Below, one piece after another: positions 1-6,525 of a stretch of 9,255 nt of DNA. Under the pieces are notes generated by a model, which was not told the origin of the DNA, searched no databases, and worked only from the letters and a program-made list of their open reading frames with translations. Both the position numbers and the translations under genes were made by a program. Each line of letters starts with the position of its first letter. The first letter of the stretch is position 1. Source of the stretch: Acidimicrobiia bacterium (GTDB lineage: Bacteria; Actinomycetota; Acidimicrobiia; Spongiisociales; ZC4RG35); the NCBI GenBank assembly GCA_030623125.1, contig JAUXMQ010000024.1:1-9255 (forward strand), given 5' to 3'.

Positions 1-1
1 C

Positions 2-163
2 CAACTCGGCTACGAACTTGCAGGCATGCTTCTCGGAGAGGATCCGCCCAGCATCTTCAGCCAAATCCCACACAACGGGAAGTTCTACTACGGGGGAAGA
101 CGCCCCTGGTTTCTCACCCCGGCGTCCGTCCTCTATCGGACGCTGGACAAGGTTGGAATGTAG
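2..163 (+). CDS. C-terminal fragment of an unidentified protein (5' end outside window)
   Basis: An open frame enters from the left edge and ends at TAG 161-163, giving 53 residues that start QLGYELAGML and end YRTLDKVGM. It contains the notable stretch IPHNGKFYYGGRRPWFL at about residues 21-37. The composition looks like a real protein end, and the next gene follows on the same strand after only 22 nt, so the two may be co-transcribed. I do not recognise the family. The tail is reminiscent of the ends of some FAD-dependent oxidoreductases, but that is only an impression. The competing longer frame that starts near base 18 belongs to the next gene's frame and is less protein-like over this stretch, so I read this frame as the coding one up to 163. 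Confidence 0.6.
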   Translation, partial: QLGYELAGMLLGEDPPSIFSQIPHNGKFYYGGRRPWFLTPASVLYRTLDKVGM

Positions 164-185
164 GCGCGAGCCAATCAGGTTGCCT

Positions 186-587
186 ATGATCGAGGTGGTG
201 ATCAGAGCACATTGGCGAGACCGTCTCCTCATCGCGGCCCCGTTTGTCGGGGTCGCCCTCCTCGCCCTCGTCACGCCGTCGGACGACGGTCCAACCCTCT
301 GCCCCTTTGCCCTGTTCACCGGTCACGCCGGCCCGGGATGTGGCATGACTCGAGCAGCTTCCTACTTGGTCCGAGGCGACATCGGGACAGCAATCACCTA
401 TCACCCACTGATCCCGTTGATCGCGGCCCAGGTGCTCGGTGGCTGGGTCTGGTTCATGCTCCGTAGGTCCGGGCGTGTCGGCCCGATGTCTCAGAAGATG
501 CTGAACACGGTCTTGTTCGGGACCGCAGCAGCGCTGTTGGCGGTGTGGGCGGTTCGAATCGCTTCGGGAACATTGCCCGCAGTCTGA
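186..587 (+). CDS. DUF2752 family small membrane protein
   Basis: This 133-residue protein has three likely membrane segments, at about residues 13-30, 73-92 and 106-125. Between the first two lies the DUF2752 signature CPFALFTGHAGPGCGMTRA (residues 39-57), followed by a short RGD-containing stretch and YHP, which is the family pattern (CP...tG..CPGCG.TRA...l.rGd...A..yHP). Members are small, often actinobacterial, integral membrane proteins of unknown function; the two conserved cysteines (here C39 and C52) could bind metal or form a disulfide, which is inference. The frame is open back to base 18, but the ATG at 186 is chosen because the upstream stretch is low-complexity and overlaps the end of the preceding gene; a weak CAGG lies 6 nt upstream of this ATG. 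It converges on mrp with a 10-nt gap and no obvious terminator. Confidence 0.85.
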   Translation: MIEVVIRAHWRDRLLIAAPFVGVALLALVTPSDDGPTLCPFALFTGHAGPGCGMTRAASYLVRGDIGTAITYHPLIPLIAAQVLGGWVWFMLRRSGRVGPMSQKMLNTVLFGTAAALLAVWAVRIASGTLPAV

Positions 588-597
588 GGCCCGACGA

Positions 598-1677
598 CTA
601 CTTGATCACCAGCGCCGGGTTGGTCCTGACACGGGGACGCTTGTCGATGACCGCTGCAGCCAACGCGTCAAAGGCGATAGACGCATCGGATCCAGGTGCT
701 GCCATGACAACCGGGTACCCGTCGTCGGCCCCTCTGCCCATCGCAGGCAGAAGTGGGATTTGGGCCATTAAGTCCACTCCGAGTTCCTCCGCTAGGGCAG
801 CCCCTCCGCCCGAGCCGAACAACTCGTACCTCTTGTCGTCGTCGCCGGTGAACCATGACATATTCTCAACCACGCCAATCACCTCCTGGTCGACCTCCTT
901 TGCCATGAGGGCCGCCCGCCGCGCCACCCTTTGAGCGGTCGGCTGGGGCGTCGTCACCAGAAGCACCTGCGCGCGGGGAAGAAACTGCGACATCGAAATG
1001 GCGATGTCGCCCGTACCAGGCGGCATGTCAACAATGAGAAAGTCGATGCTGTCCCAGAAGACATCCTTGAGGAACTGCTCGATGGCTTTGTGAAGCATGG
1101 GTCCCCGCCATATGACTGCCTTGTCGTCGCCAACAAAGAAGTCCATCGACATGACCTTCACGCCATGGGTGACCGGTGGGATGATCGAGTCTCCAATCAT
1201 CAGTGGGGGATGGTTGACTCCGAGCATCGTCGGGATCGAGAAGCCCCAGATGTCACCGTCGACGATCCCGACCTTTCTTCCGGCGCGGCCAAGAGCAACA
1301 GCGAGGTTGGTGGAAACCGACGACTTTCCAACACCACCCTTTCCTGAAGAAACGGCGATTGTCCTGGTCGACGAGCCGGGCTCTCCCATCGCGGGTCCAG
1401 CTGTATCCCTCAGAGCCGAGATCCACTCAGCGGCAGCATCGTCGCCCATGGTCTCGATGTCCACGTCGGCTCCCCTGGCAAACGGTGATAGTGCCTCCTG
1501 GAGTCGTCTGTCGAGTGCATCGGTCGGACCCGGAGTCGGTAGCAGCAGTTCGACTTTGATCTTGCCGCCCAGCTTCTTCTCAACCGACTTCACCAACCCC
1601 AATTCGCCAAGAGTGCGTCCCACCAGGAGGGGTGACTCGATCGACGCGACAGCGTCAAAGATCTGATTGTCGGACAC
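598..1677 (-). CDS. mrp: Mrp/ApbC/NBP35-type P-loop ATPase, cysteine-free
   Basis: This 359-residue protein belongs to the Mrp/ApbC family, P-loop ATPases that act as cytosolic Fe-S cluster carriers. Residues 1 to about 80 form a MIP18/DUF59-like domain. The ParA-like ATPase follows, with Walker A SSGKGGVGKSS (about 110-120), DGDIWGFSIPTML (about 140-151), IVDMPPGTGD (about 215-224) and the family stretch ENMSWF (about 271-276) leading to LFGSGGG. The usual CxxC after ENMSxF is replaced by TGDDDKRY, and I see no cysteine anywhere in the chosen protein, so canonical dimer-bridging cluster binding is not available. The start is GTG at 1677, supported by AGAGGAAA 5 nt upstream and by where the DUF59 homology begins; the open frame continues to 1866, but that part covers the divergent promoter and regulator. 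The gene is divergent from the SufR-like regulator. Family assignment is firm; a cluster-carrier role is inference. Confidence 0.92.
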   Translation of the reverse strand: MSDNQIFDAVASIESPLLVGRTLGELGLVKSVEKKLGGKIKVELLLPTPGPTDALDRRLQEALSPFARGADVDIETMGDDAAAEWISALRDTAGPAMGEPGSSTRTIAVSSGKGGVGKSSVSTNLAVALGRAGRKVGIVDGDIWGFSIPTMLGVNHPPLMIGDSIIPPVTHGVKVMSMDFFVGDDKAVIWRGPMLHKAIEQFLKDVFWDSIDFLIVDMPPGTGDIAISMSQFLPRAQVLLVTTPQPTAQRVARRAALMAKEVDQEVIGVVENMSWFTGDDDKRYELFGSGGGAALAEELGVDLMAQIPLLPAMGRGADDGYPVVMAAPGSDASIAFDALAAAVIDKRPRVRTNPALVIK

Positions 1678-1682
1678 GGTGC

Positions 1683-1690
1683 TTTCCTCT
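1683..1690 (-). promoter_or_regulatory. Shine-Dalgarno site of mrp
   Basis: On the minus strand, AGAGGAAA lies 5 nt before GTG 1677. It decides the start against the longer open frame reaching 1866. Confidence 0.8.
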
Positions 1691-1720
1691 ATTGCTACTG
1701 CAGCGGATAGAACGTGGTCG

Positions 1721-1732
1721 AAACTATAGTTT
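1721..1732. promoter_or_regulatory. Palindromic divergent promoter core / candidate operator
   Basis: AAACTATAGTTT is a perfect 12-bp palindrome in the 74-bp gap between mrp and the regulator gene. Because of the symmetry it holds TATAGT, one mismatch from the -10 consensus TATAAT, on both strands: plus 1725-1730 and minus 1728-1723. These would place transcription starts near 1737 for the regulator (about 15-nt leader) and near 1716 for mrp (about 39-nt leader), both sensible. I see no good -35 hexamer on either side. The palindrome could also be the binding site of the adjacent winged-helix regulator, giving shared auto-repression. Sequence symmetry is seen directly; both functions are inferred. 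Confidence 0.55.
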
Positions 1733-1751
1733 TGCCTGGGTGGTAGCCCAT

Positions 1752-2456
1752 ATGGACACCAAAACACTCGACAGCCGCATATCGGACCTGACTCAAGCCT
1801 TGGGTGACCCGACTCGCCGTGCCATCTACATAGCTGTTCGCGAGTCTCCCCAGCCCTTGACCACATCCAAGATCGCCGAGTTATTCGAGCTGCATCCCAA
1901 CGTCGCCCGGCACCATCTCGACCGCCTCACAACCGACGGATATCTCCAGGTGAGTCACCGACGACCATCTGACAGCACCGGTGCGGGGAGACCCGCCAAG
2001 TGCTACGAGGTGACCAAGAAAGAGGTGACGGTGCACTTCGCTCCCAGACGGTTCGAGATGCTCGTGGATATGTTGCTGCACATCCTCGAAGAGCTGGACC
2101 CGGACGACGTGTCAGAGGTGGCCGAGAAGGTCGGAAGGGCCTACGGAATGCAATTGGCCACCGAGATCGGAGTTCCGGACGATCCCGGCTACGACGCCGC
2201 GGTTCAGGCGGTGGCAAGCGCCATGACCGGTCTCGGGTTCTCAGTCGATCCTGACGTATCGGGTGAGCGGCTGCTGACATCGCACTGCCCGTTCGGCGAG
2301 ACCGCCACCAGTCATCCAGAGGTGGTCTGTTCACTTGATCGAGGGATCGTCGGTGGGCTATTCGGAGCACTCTCCTTCAAATGCGACCCCGTGGTCATCC
2401 CACACAAGGCTCTGACTGATGCCTGCGTAACCCGCGTCCCTATCAGCATCAGCTAA
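1752..2456 (+). CDS. SufR-like winged-helix regulator with cysteine-rich C-terminus
   Basis: This 234-residue protein starts with an ArsR/DeoR-type winged helix at about residues 8-90: [17 protein letters not shown], then the recognition region [14 protein letters not shown], then a wing (YLQVSHRR...[10 protein letters not shown]). The C-terminal half ends in a cysteine cluster, C179 (in HCPFGETA), C193 (in HPEVVCSLD), C211 and C225 (in DACVTRVPI). The CPF...HPEVvC...C layout is that of SufR-type repressors, which in cyanobacteria and mycobacteria bind an Fe-S cluster and control Fe-S assembly genes. The start is ATG 1752, where homology begins; GGGTGGT lies a little upstream as a weak ribosome site. 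It is divergent from mrp and followed by acnA, both Fe-S-related, which supports an Fe-S or redox sensing role. It could instead be a broader ArsR-like regulator sensing another signal. Confidence 0.82.
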   Translation: MDTKTLDSRISDLTQALGDPTRRAIYIAVRESPQPLTTSKIAELFELHPNVARHHLDRLTTDGYLQVSHRRPSDSTGAGRPAKCYEVTKKEVTVHFAPRRFEMLVDMLLHILEELDPDDVSEVAEKVGRAYGMQLATEIGVPDDPGYDAAVQAVASAMTGLGFSVDPDVSGERLLTSHCPFGETATSHPEVVCSLDRGIVGGLFGALSFKCDPVVIPHKALTDACVTRVPISIS

Positions 2457-2462
2457 CCCCAA

Positions 2463-2482
2463 CGCCTCGAGGCGGCTTTTCT
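2463..2482 (+). terminator. Possible intrinsic terminator after the SufR-like gene
   Basis: CGCCTCGAGGCG (2463-2474), a perfect palindrome able to fold into a 4-bp CGCC/GGCG stem with a TCGA loop, begins 6 nt after the regulator's stop codon and is followed by GCTTTTCT. The stem is short, so it may be a weak or partial terminator that lets some transcription continue into acnA. Confidence 0.45.
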
Positions 2483-2486
2483 CCTA

Positions 2487-2510
2487 TCGAAAGTCCGGCT
2501 GATCTTTCGA
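2487..2510. repeat. Inverted repeat upstream of acnA (7-bp arms)
   Basis: TCGAAAG (2487-2493) and CTTTCGA (2504-2510) are perfect inverted arms around a 10-nt centre. No T-run follows, so it is not a standard terminator. Position and symmetry fit a regulator binding site for acnA; TATAGC at 2521-2526 downstream is a weak -10 candidate. The left arm shares TCGAAA with 1718-1723, at the edge of the mrp/regulator palindrome. Function is inferred. Confidence 0.4.
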
Positions 2511-2560
2511 CTGGAGCACGTATAGCGGACCAGAACCCGATCGTTAGGCTCAGTAACGTC

Positions 2561-2582
2561 AATAGTTTTCTTATCCGGGAGG
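2561..2582 (+). promoter_or_regulatory. Candidate -10 element and ribosome binding site of acnA
   Basis: AATAGT at 2561-2566 resembles a -10 hexamer and would give a leader of about 15 nt. GGGAGG at 2577-2582, 5 nt before ATG 2588, is a strong ribosome binding site. ATAGTTTT at 2562-2569 repeats exactly the sequence at 1726-1733 in the mrp/regulator promoter. No clear -35 is visible. Confidence 0.45.
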
Positions 2583-2587
2583 CCCCC

Positions 2588-5254
2588 ATGCCCACCGACC
2601 CGTTCGACTCTCACACCACCCTCGACACAGCGATGGGGAGCCGCGAGATCGCCCGTCTCGACGCCCTTGATGGCGTCGAGAATCTCCCCTACTCCATCAA
2701 GGTTCTCCTGGAGTCGGCACTCCGAAACCTGGACGGGCACACCGTCACCGAGGACGACGTGCGTCGGATCGCGGCCTACGACGCAACCAACGTCGGGGAA
2801 CAGGAGATCCCGTTCATCCCGGGCCGCATCGTCCTTCAGGACTTCACCGGGGTACCTTCCGTGGTGGATCTGGCAGCCATGCGGGACGCCATGGTGCGGA
2901 TGACCGGCGACGAAGGGGCCGCCCAGCAGGTGAATCCGCTCATCCCGGTGGATCTCGTGATCGACCATTCGGTTCAGGTAGATGCGTTCGCCCGGCCCGA
3001 CGCGCTGATCATCAACAGCCAGAAGGAGTTTGAGCGAAACCAGGAACGTTACGCATTCCTCAAATGGGGTCAATCGGCCTTCGCGAATTTCCGGGTGGTC
3101 CCGCCGGCAACCGGCATCGTCCACCAGGTGAACCTCGAGTATCTGGCCAAGGTTGTCTGGGACGACGGCGAGCACCTCTACCCGGACAGTCTCGTCGGCA
3201 CCGACTCTCACACAACGATGATCAACGGCCTCGGAGTAGTCGGCTGGGGGGTGGGAGGCATCGAGGCTGAGGCCGCAATGGTCGGCCAGCCCATCTACAT
3301 GCTGCTTCCCGAGGTGGTCGGATTTCGGCTGACCGGCAAGCTCGTCGAAGGGTCAACCGCAACCGACCTCGTGCTCCGGGTCACCGAGATGCTTCGCGAG
3401 TTCGGAGTAGTCGGCAAGTTCGTCGAGTTCTACGGTCCCGGGCTCACTGACATGCCAATCGCCAACCGGGCGACCATCGCCAACATGGCCCCCGAGTACG
3501 GGGCGACCGTTGGGTTCTTCCCGGTTGACAACCAGACGCTCGACTATCTCAGGCTGACCGGACGCGATGACAAGCTCATCGACACTGTCGAGACCTACTA
3601 CAAGACCCAGGGGATGTGGCGCGAGGACTCCCGCCAGATCACCTACAGCGACAGTCTCGAACTCGATATGGCCACGGTCGAGCCATCGCTCGCCGGACCG
3701 AGACGGCCCCAGGACCGAATTGCTCTCACATCGATGAAAGAGCAGTGGCACACCGATCTGAACGACACTTTCGGAAGAAACGATGTGCCCGAAGAAGCAG
3801 GTGTCAGCATCGACTACGACGGGCAGACATTCCAACTCGGCGATGGTGACGTGGTGATCGCGGCAATCACCTCCTGCACCAACACCTCCAATCCGGATGT
3901 GATGATTGGCGCCGGGCTGGTCGCCAGAAAGGCCCGCGAGCGCGGTCTCCAGCGCAAACCGTGGGTGAAGACCTCCCTGGCCCCGGGGTCTCAGGTCGTC
4001 ACCGAGTATCTGACGGCATCCGGTCTGTTGGACGATCTCGAGGTTCTGGGTTTCGGGGTTGTCGGTTATGGCTGCACGACATGCATCGGAAACTCGGGCC
4101 CCTTGCCAGAGCCCATCTCGAAAGCCATCAACTCCCATGATCTGGTGGGTGCTGCCGTCCTCTCCGGCAACCGGAACTTCGAGGGTCGAATCTCGCCAGA
4201 TGTGCGAGCCAACTACCTGGCCTCCCCCCCACTGGTAGTCGCATATGCAATAGCGGGGACCATCGATTGGGATCCAATCTATGAGCCGCTTGGCAAGGAC
4301 CATGAAGGCAACGACGTGTATCTACGCGACCTCTGGCCAACCCAGGAGGAGATCTCCAGCCTCGTCGGATCGAGCGTCAGCCAGCGTCAGTTTGTGGAGA
4401 AATACTCAGACGTTTTCACGGGGTCCGACGAGTGGCGCTCCATCTCGACCACGGATTCCGACCTCTACGAGTGGAACGAGGCTTCCACCTACATCCAGGA
4501 ACCGCCCTTCTTCGCCGACTTGTCGGCTGACGTGACACCCATTGCGCCAGTTCAGGGAGCCCGGGTGCTGGTGAAACTCGGCGACTCGGTGACGACCGAC
4601 CACATCAGCCCTGCCGGATCGATCGGGGTCGACACCCCGGCGGGCAAATACTTGGTGTCCGAGGGTGTCCAGCCTCCGATGTTCAACTCCTACGGGTCGA
4701 GACGAGGCAACGACCGTGTCATGACCCGCGGCACCTTCGCCAACATTCGAGTACACAACCAGCTTGCTCTGGGCACCGAGGGAGGCTGGACCACCGATCA
4801 TCTCGACGGCGAAGTCAAGTCGATCTACGACGCCGCAATGCACTACAAGGAGGCAGGAGTCCCGCTGGTGGTCCTGGGCGGAGCCGACTACGGAATGGGA
4901 TCATCCCGCGACTGGGCCGCGAAGGGCACATTCCTGCTTGGCGCAAGGGCGGTCATCGCCAAATCATTCGAGAGGATTCACCGTTCCAACCTGGTGATGA
5001 TGGGTGTCCTACCCCTTGTCTATCGTGATGGGGAGAGCGCCGATTCCCTTGGAATCGATGGGACCGAGACTTTCGACATCGATGTCAACGATGACCTGAC
5101 GCCTCGCCAGACACTGATAGTCAAGGCGACAAGGGAAGACGGGTCCGTGATCGAATTCGAGGCTGTTGCTCGGGTCGACACGCCGATCGAGGTCGATTAC
5201 CTCCGCAACGGAGGCATCCTTCACTACGTGCTACGGAGGATGGCGTCTGACTGA
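2588..5254 (+). CDS. acnA: Aconitate hydratase (AcnA/IRP1 type)
   Basis: Aconitase interconverts citrate and isocitrate through cis-aconitate in the TCA cycle, using a 4Fe-4S cluster in the cytoplasm. The 888-residue length matches the AcnA/IRP1 branch (about 890 residues). Cluster ligands are visible: C430 in [10 protein letters not shown], and C496 and C499 in [14 protein letters not shown]. Other family landmarks are [20 protein letters not shown] (about 208-227), the C-terminal swivel-domain start [16 protein letters not shown] (about 667-682), [20 protein letters not shown] (about 700-719) and [20 protein letters not shown] (about 763-782). ATG 2588 has a GGGAGG ribosome site. It lies 131 nt after the SufR-like regulator on the same strand and overlaps the start of the thioredoxin-like gene. 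AcnA-type enzymes can moonlight as RNA-binding proteins when they lose the cluster (known for the family, not shown here). Confidence 0.98.
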   Translation: MPTDPFDSHTTLDTAMGSREIARLDALDGVENLPYSIKVLLESALRNLDGHTVTEDDVRRIAAYDATNVGEQEIPFIPGRIVLQDFTGVPSVVDLAAMRDAMVRMTGDEGAAQQVNPLIPVDLVIDHSVQVDAFARPDALIINSQKEFERNQERYAFLKWGQSAFANFRVVPPATGIVHQVNLEYLAKVVWDDGEHLYPDSLVGTDSHTTMINGLGVVGWGVGGIEAEAAMVGQPIYMLLPEVVGFRLTGKLVEGSTATDLVLRVTEMLREFGVVGKFVEFYGPGLTDMPIANRATIANMAPEYGATVGFFPVDNQTLDYLRLTGRDDKLIDTVETYYKTQGMWREDSRQITYSDSLELDMATVEPSLAGPRRPQDRIALTSMKEQWHTDLNDTFGRNDVPEEAGVSIDYDGQTFQLGDGDVVIAAITSCTNTSNPDVMIGAGLVARKARERGLQRKPWVKTSLAPGSQVVTEYLTASGLLDDLEVLGFGVVGYGCTTCIGNSGPLPEPISKAINSHDLVGAAVLSGNRNFEGRISPDVRANYLASPPLVVAYAIAGTIDWDPIYEPLGKDHEGNDVYLRDLWPTQEEISSLVGSSVSQRQFVEKYSDVFTGSDEWRSISTTDSDLYEWNEASTYIQEPPFFADLSADVTPIAPVQGARVLVKLGDSVTTDHISPAGSIGVDTPAGKYLVSEGVQPPMFNSYGSRRGNDRVMTRGTFANIRVHNQLALGTEGGWTTDHLDGEVKSIYDAAMHYKEAGVPLVVLGGADYGMGSSRDWAAKGTFLLGARAVIAKSFERIHRSNLVMMGVLPLVYRDGESADSLGIDGTETFDIDVNDDLTPRQTLIVKATREDGSVIEFEAVARVDTPIEVDYLRNGGILHYVLRRMASD
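5235..5240 (+). promoter_or_regulatory. Shine-Dalgarno site for the thioredoxin-like gene, inside acnA
   Basis: GGAGGA lies in the last codons of acnA, 6 nt before an in-frame CTG (5247) of the next gene. No ATG, GTG or TTG sits at a suitable distance in that frame, which is why a CTG start is proposed. Confidence 0.5.
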
Positions 5255-5777
5255 AGGGATACCCGGTCCGCTGCCACGACCAGGCCTGAAGCTGACAGGC
5301 TTGTTTATCGGCGTTGTCATGATCGGTCTTCTTGTCGCCTGGGTGTTGCCCTCTGACGATGTCATCGTTGCCGAAGTCGGCCAACCGGCTCCCGACTTCA
5401 CGGTGCCACTGATCGACGGGGGAACGTTCACGCTCTCAGAGCAATTGAAAGCCGACAACCGCCCGGTCGTTCTCAATCTGTGGGCGTCGTGGTGCATACC
5501 TTGTCGCACCGAGACTCCTGATATCTCGGCGTTCGCCGAGGCCAACCCTGATGTCAAGGTCATCGGTGTCGCGGTGGAAGACACCGAGACGGCTTCTCGA
5601 GCCTTCGCCGAGGAGTTCGACCCCTCCTACGATCTTGGCCTCGGTGATGCCGAATTCGAGGCTGCCTACCCAAGACTCGGACTACCCGTCACCTACATCA
5701 TCGGGGCAAACGGTGTGATCGAAGACCTCTTGATCGGCATCGTGACTCAGGAGATCCTCGAGGACATCACGAGTTAG
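5247..5777 (+). CDS. Membrane-anchored TlpA/ResA/DsbE-like thiol-disulfide protein
   Basis: With the proposed CTG start the protein has 176 residues. A short N-terminal region with R and K leads into one hydrophobic segment (about 17-35, [16 protein letters not shown]), which acts as an uncleaved anchor or signal. A thioredoxin fold of the AhpC/TSA-redoxin type follows outside the membrane: [14 protein letters not shown] (about 45-58), then [10 protein letters not shown] (active cysteines C83 and C86), and the cis-Pro region [15 protein letters not shown] near 147-161. Such proteins reduce or exchange disulfides in the cell envelope, for example during cytochrome c maturation; no cytochrome genes are in view. 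The start is uncertain: CTG 5247 is backed by GGAGGA and overlaps acnA by 8 nt; TTG 5166 lies deep in acnA with a poor site, and TTG 5301 would remove the positive N-terminus. Translational coupling to acnA is likely. Confidence 0.85.
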   Translation: MTEGIPGPLPRPGLKLTGLFIGVVMIGLLVAWVLPSDDVIVAEVGQPAPDFTVPLIDGGTFTLSEQLKADNRPVVLNLWASWCIPCRTETPDISAFAEANPDVKVIGVAVEDTETASRAFAEEFDPSYDLGLGDAEFEAAYPRLGLPVTYIIGANGVIEDLLIGIVTQEILEDITS

Positions 5778-6484
5778 GACTGTTCGCCAAACTTCTCCTC
5801 GTGAAGTTTGGCGAATTCGAGGTTCGGCCCCGACACCATCTCGGCCCAGATAATCAGTCGCTGACGCGCTGAGAACTTTGGTTCGCAGGTAGTCAGGGTC
5901 AGCCATGAACCTGGTCTGTCATCGGTCACCCAGACGTCTGTGGGCTGGACTACTCGAATCTCACGAATCTCATAGGCGTGAACTCCGATCGCCGTCTCCA
6001 CCTCGATCCGATCACCGACCTCGAGAAGATCAAAGTCGAAAAAGGGTCGGCCGTGTGTGGTTCTGTGACCTGACAAAACCGCATTGCCAGGCTGGCCGGG
6101 AAGCGGCGTACCTTCCATGTGTCCGGGCCCCTTCTTTAGCGTCTGCCGATCGACACCCTCGAAGATAACCTCATCGACACCGATCTTGCCGATGCGTATG
6201 AACCCAAAAGCTTCACCGGTCTCAGGCGTTTCCTCGGGGTAGAACTCGACTGGATCAGGCGTTTCGCCCGGCTCCTCACCGAGATACACCACCGGATCAA
6301 TTTCCACGACCGGGGGCAAGTTGTCCTGGGTCTCCTCAAAGGTCTGCTCGAGCTCCTCCTGAGCTCGCGCCTGAACACTGGCGTTGACCACATCGGTGCC
6401 GAAGAGCTGCCATCCCAGGTAACCGAATATGAAGACCCCACTCCAGATGAGGGTCCACCCGAGAACTTGGATGTTTCGCCGCAC
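5774..6484 (-). CDS. Class E-like sortase (LPXTG-type transpeptidase family)
   Basis: This 236-residue protein has an N-terminal membrane anchor (about 8-28), then a strongly acidic, proline-rich linker (about 42-92, many E and P), then a sortase domain (about 93-216). The catalytic residues are visible: H140 in LSGHRTTHGRPF, C200 in LTLTTCEPKFSARQRLI and R209 in the same motif. TLTTC.P.fSa.qRLI is typical of class E sortases in high-GC actinobacteria, which attach secreted proteins or pilins to peptidoglycan. No substrate with a sorting signal is in the window. The start is GTG 6484: an in-frame stop lies close upstream (6512-6514) and no strong ribosome site is seen. It lies 41 nt downstream of the crotonase gene on the same strand. 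Its stop codon overlaps the convergent thioredoxin-like gene's stop by sharing TTAG. Confidence 0.93.
   Translation of the reverse strand: MRRNIQVLGWTLIWSGVFIFGYLGWQLFGTDVVNASVQARAQEELEQTFEETQDNLPPVVEIDPVVYLGEEPGETPDPVEFYPEETPETGEAFGFIRIGKIGVDEVIFEGVDRQTLKKGPGHMEGTPLPGQPGNAVLSGHRTTHGRPFFDFDLLEVGDRIEVETAIGVHAYEIREIRVVQPTDVWVTDDRPGSWLTLTTCEPKFSARQRLIIWAEMVSGPNLEFAKLHEEKFGEQS
5783..5815. terminator. 13-bp perfect inverted repeat at the convergent gene junction
   Basis: TTCGCCAAACTTC (5783-5795) and GAAGTTTGGCGAA (5803-5815) form a perfect 13-bp stem with a 7-nt loop, beginning 5 nt after the thioredoxin-like gene's stop. It lies wholly inside the last codons of the sortase gene (encoding roughly AKLHEEKFGE). 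Position suggests a transcription terminator or RNA 3'-end stabiliser for the plus-strand transcript. No T-run follows on either strand, so it is not a textbook intrinsic terminator. Confidence 0.6.
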
Positions 6485-6525
6485 GACGATCAGGCTAAAT
6501 GCGATATGGAGCTACGCCAGTACTC

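Noticed and set aside
551..560. GGTTCGAATC, which resembles a tRNA T-arm
   Set aside because: It lies inside the DUF2752 coding region and there is no matching acceptor stem, anticodon arm or D arm around it.
1097..1666. 189-codon plus-strand open frame across mrp
   Set aside because: Low-complexity Ser/Pro/Ala-rich translation and full overlap with the clear mrp gene; a shadow frame.
1678..1866. N-terminal extension of Mrp
   Set aside because: The extra 63 residues are not protein-like, overlap the divergent regulator gene, and GTG 1677 has a strong ribosome site where homology begins.
3353..4303. 316-codon open frame antisense to acnA
   Set aside because: Its translation has no recognisable domain and lies opposite a firmly identified aconitase; long antisense frames are common in high-GC coding DNA.
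5284..5300. Small inverted repeat GCCTG...CAGGC near the start of the thioredoxin-like gene
   Set aside because: Only 5-bp arms inside coding sequence; expected by chance and no support for a function.
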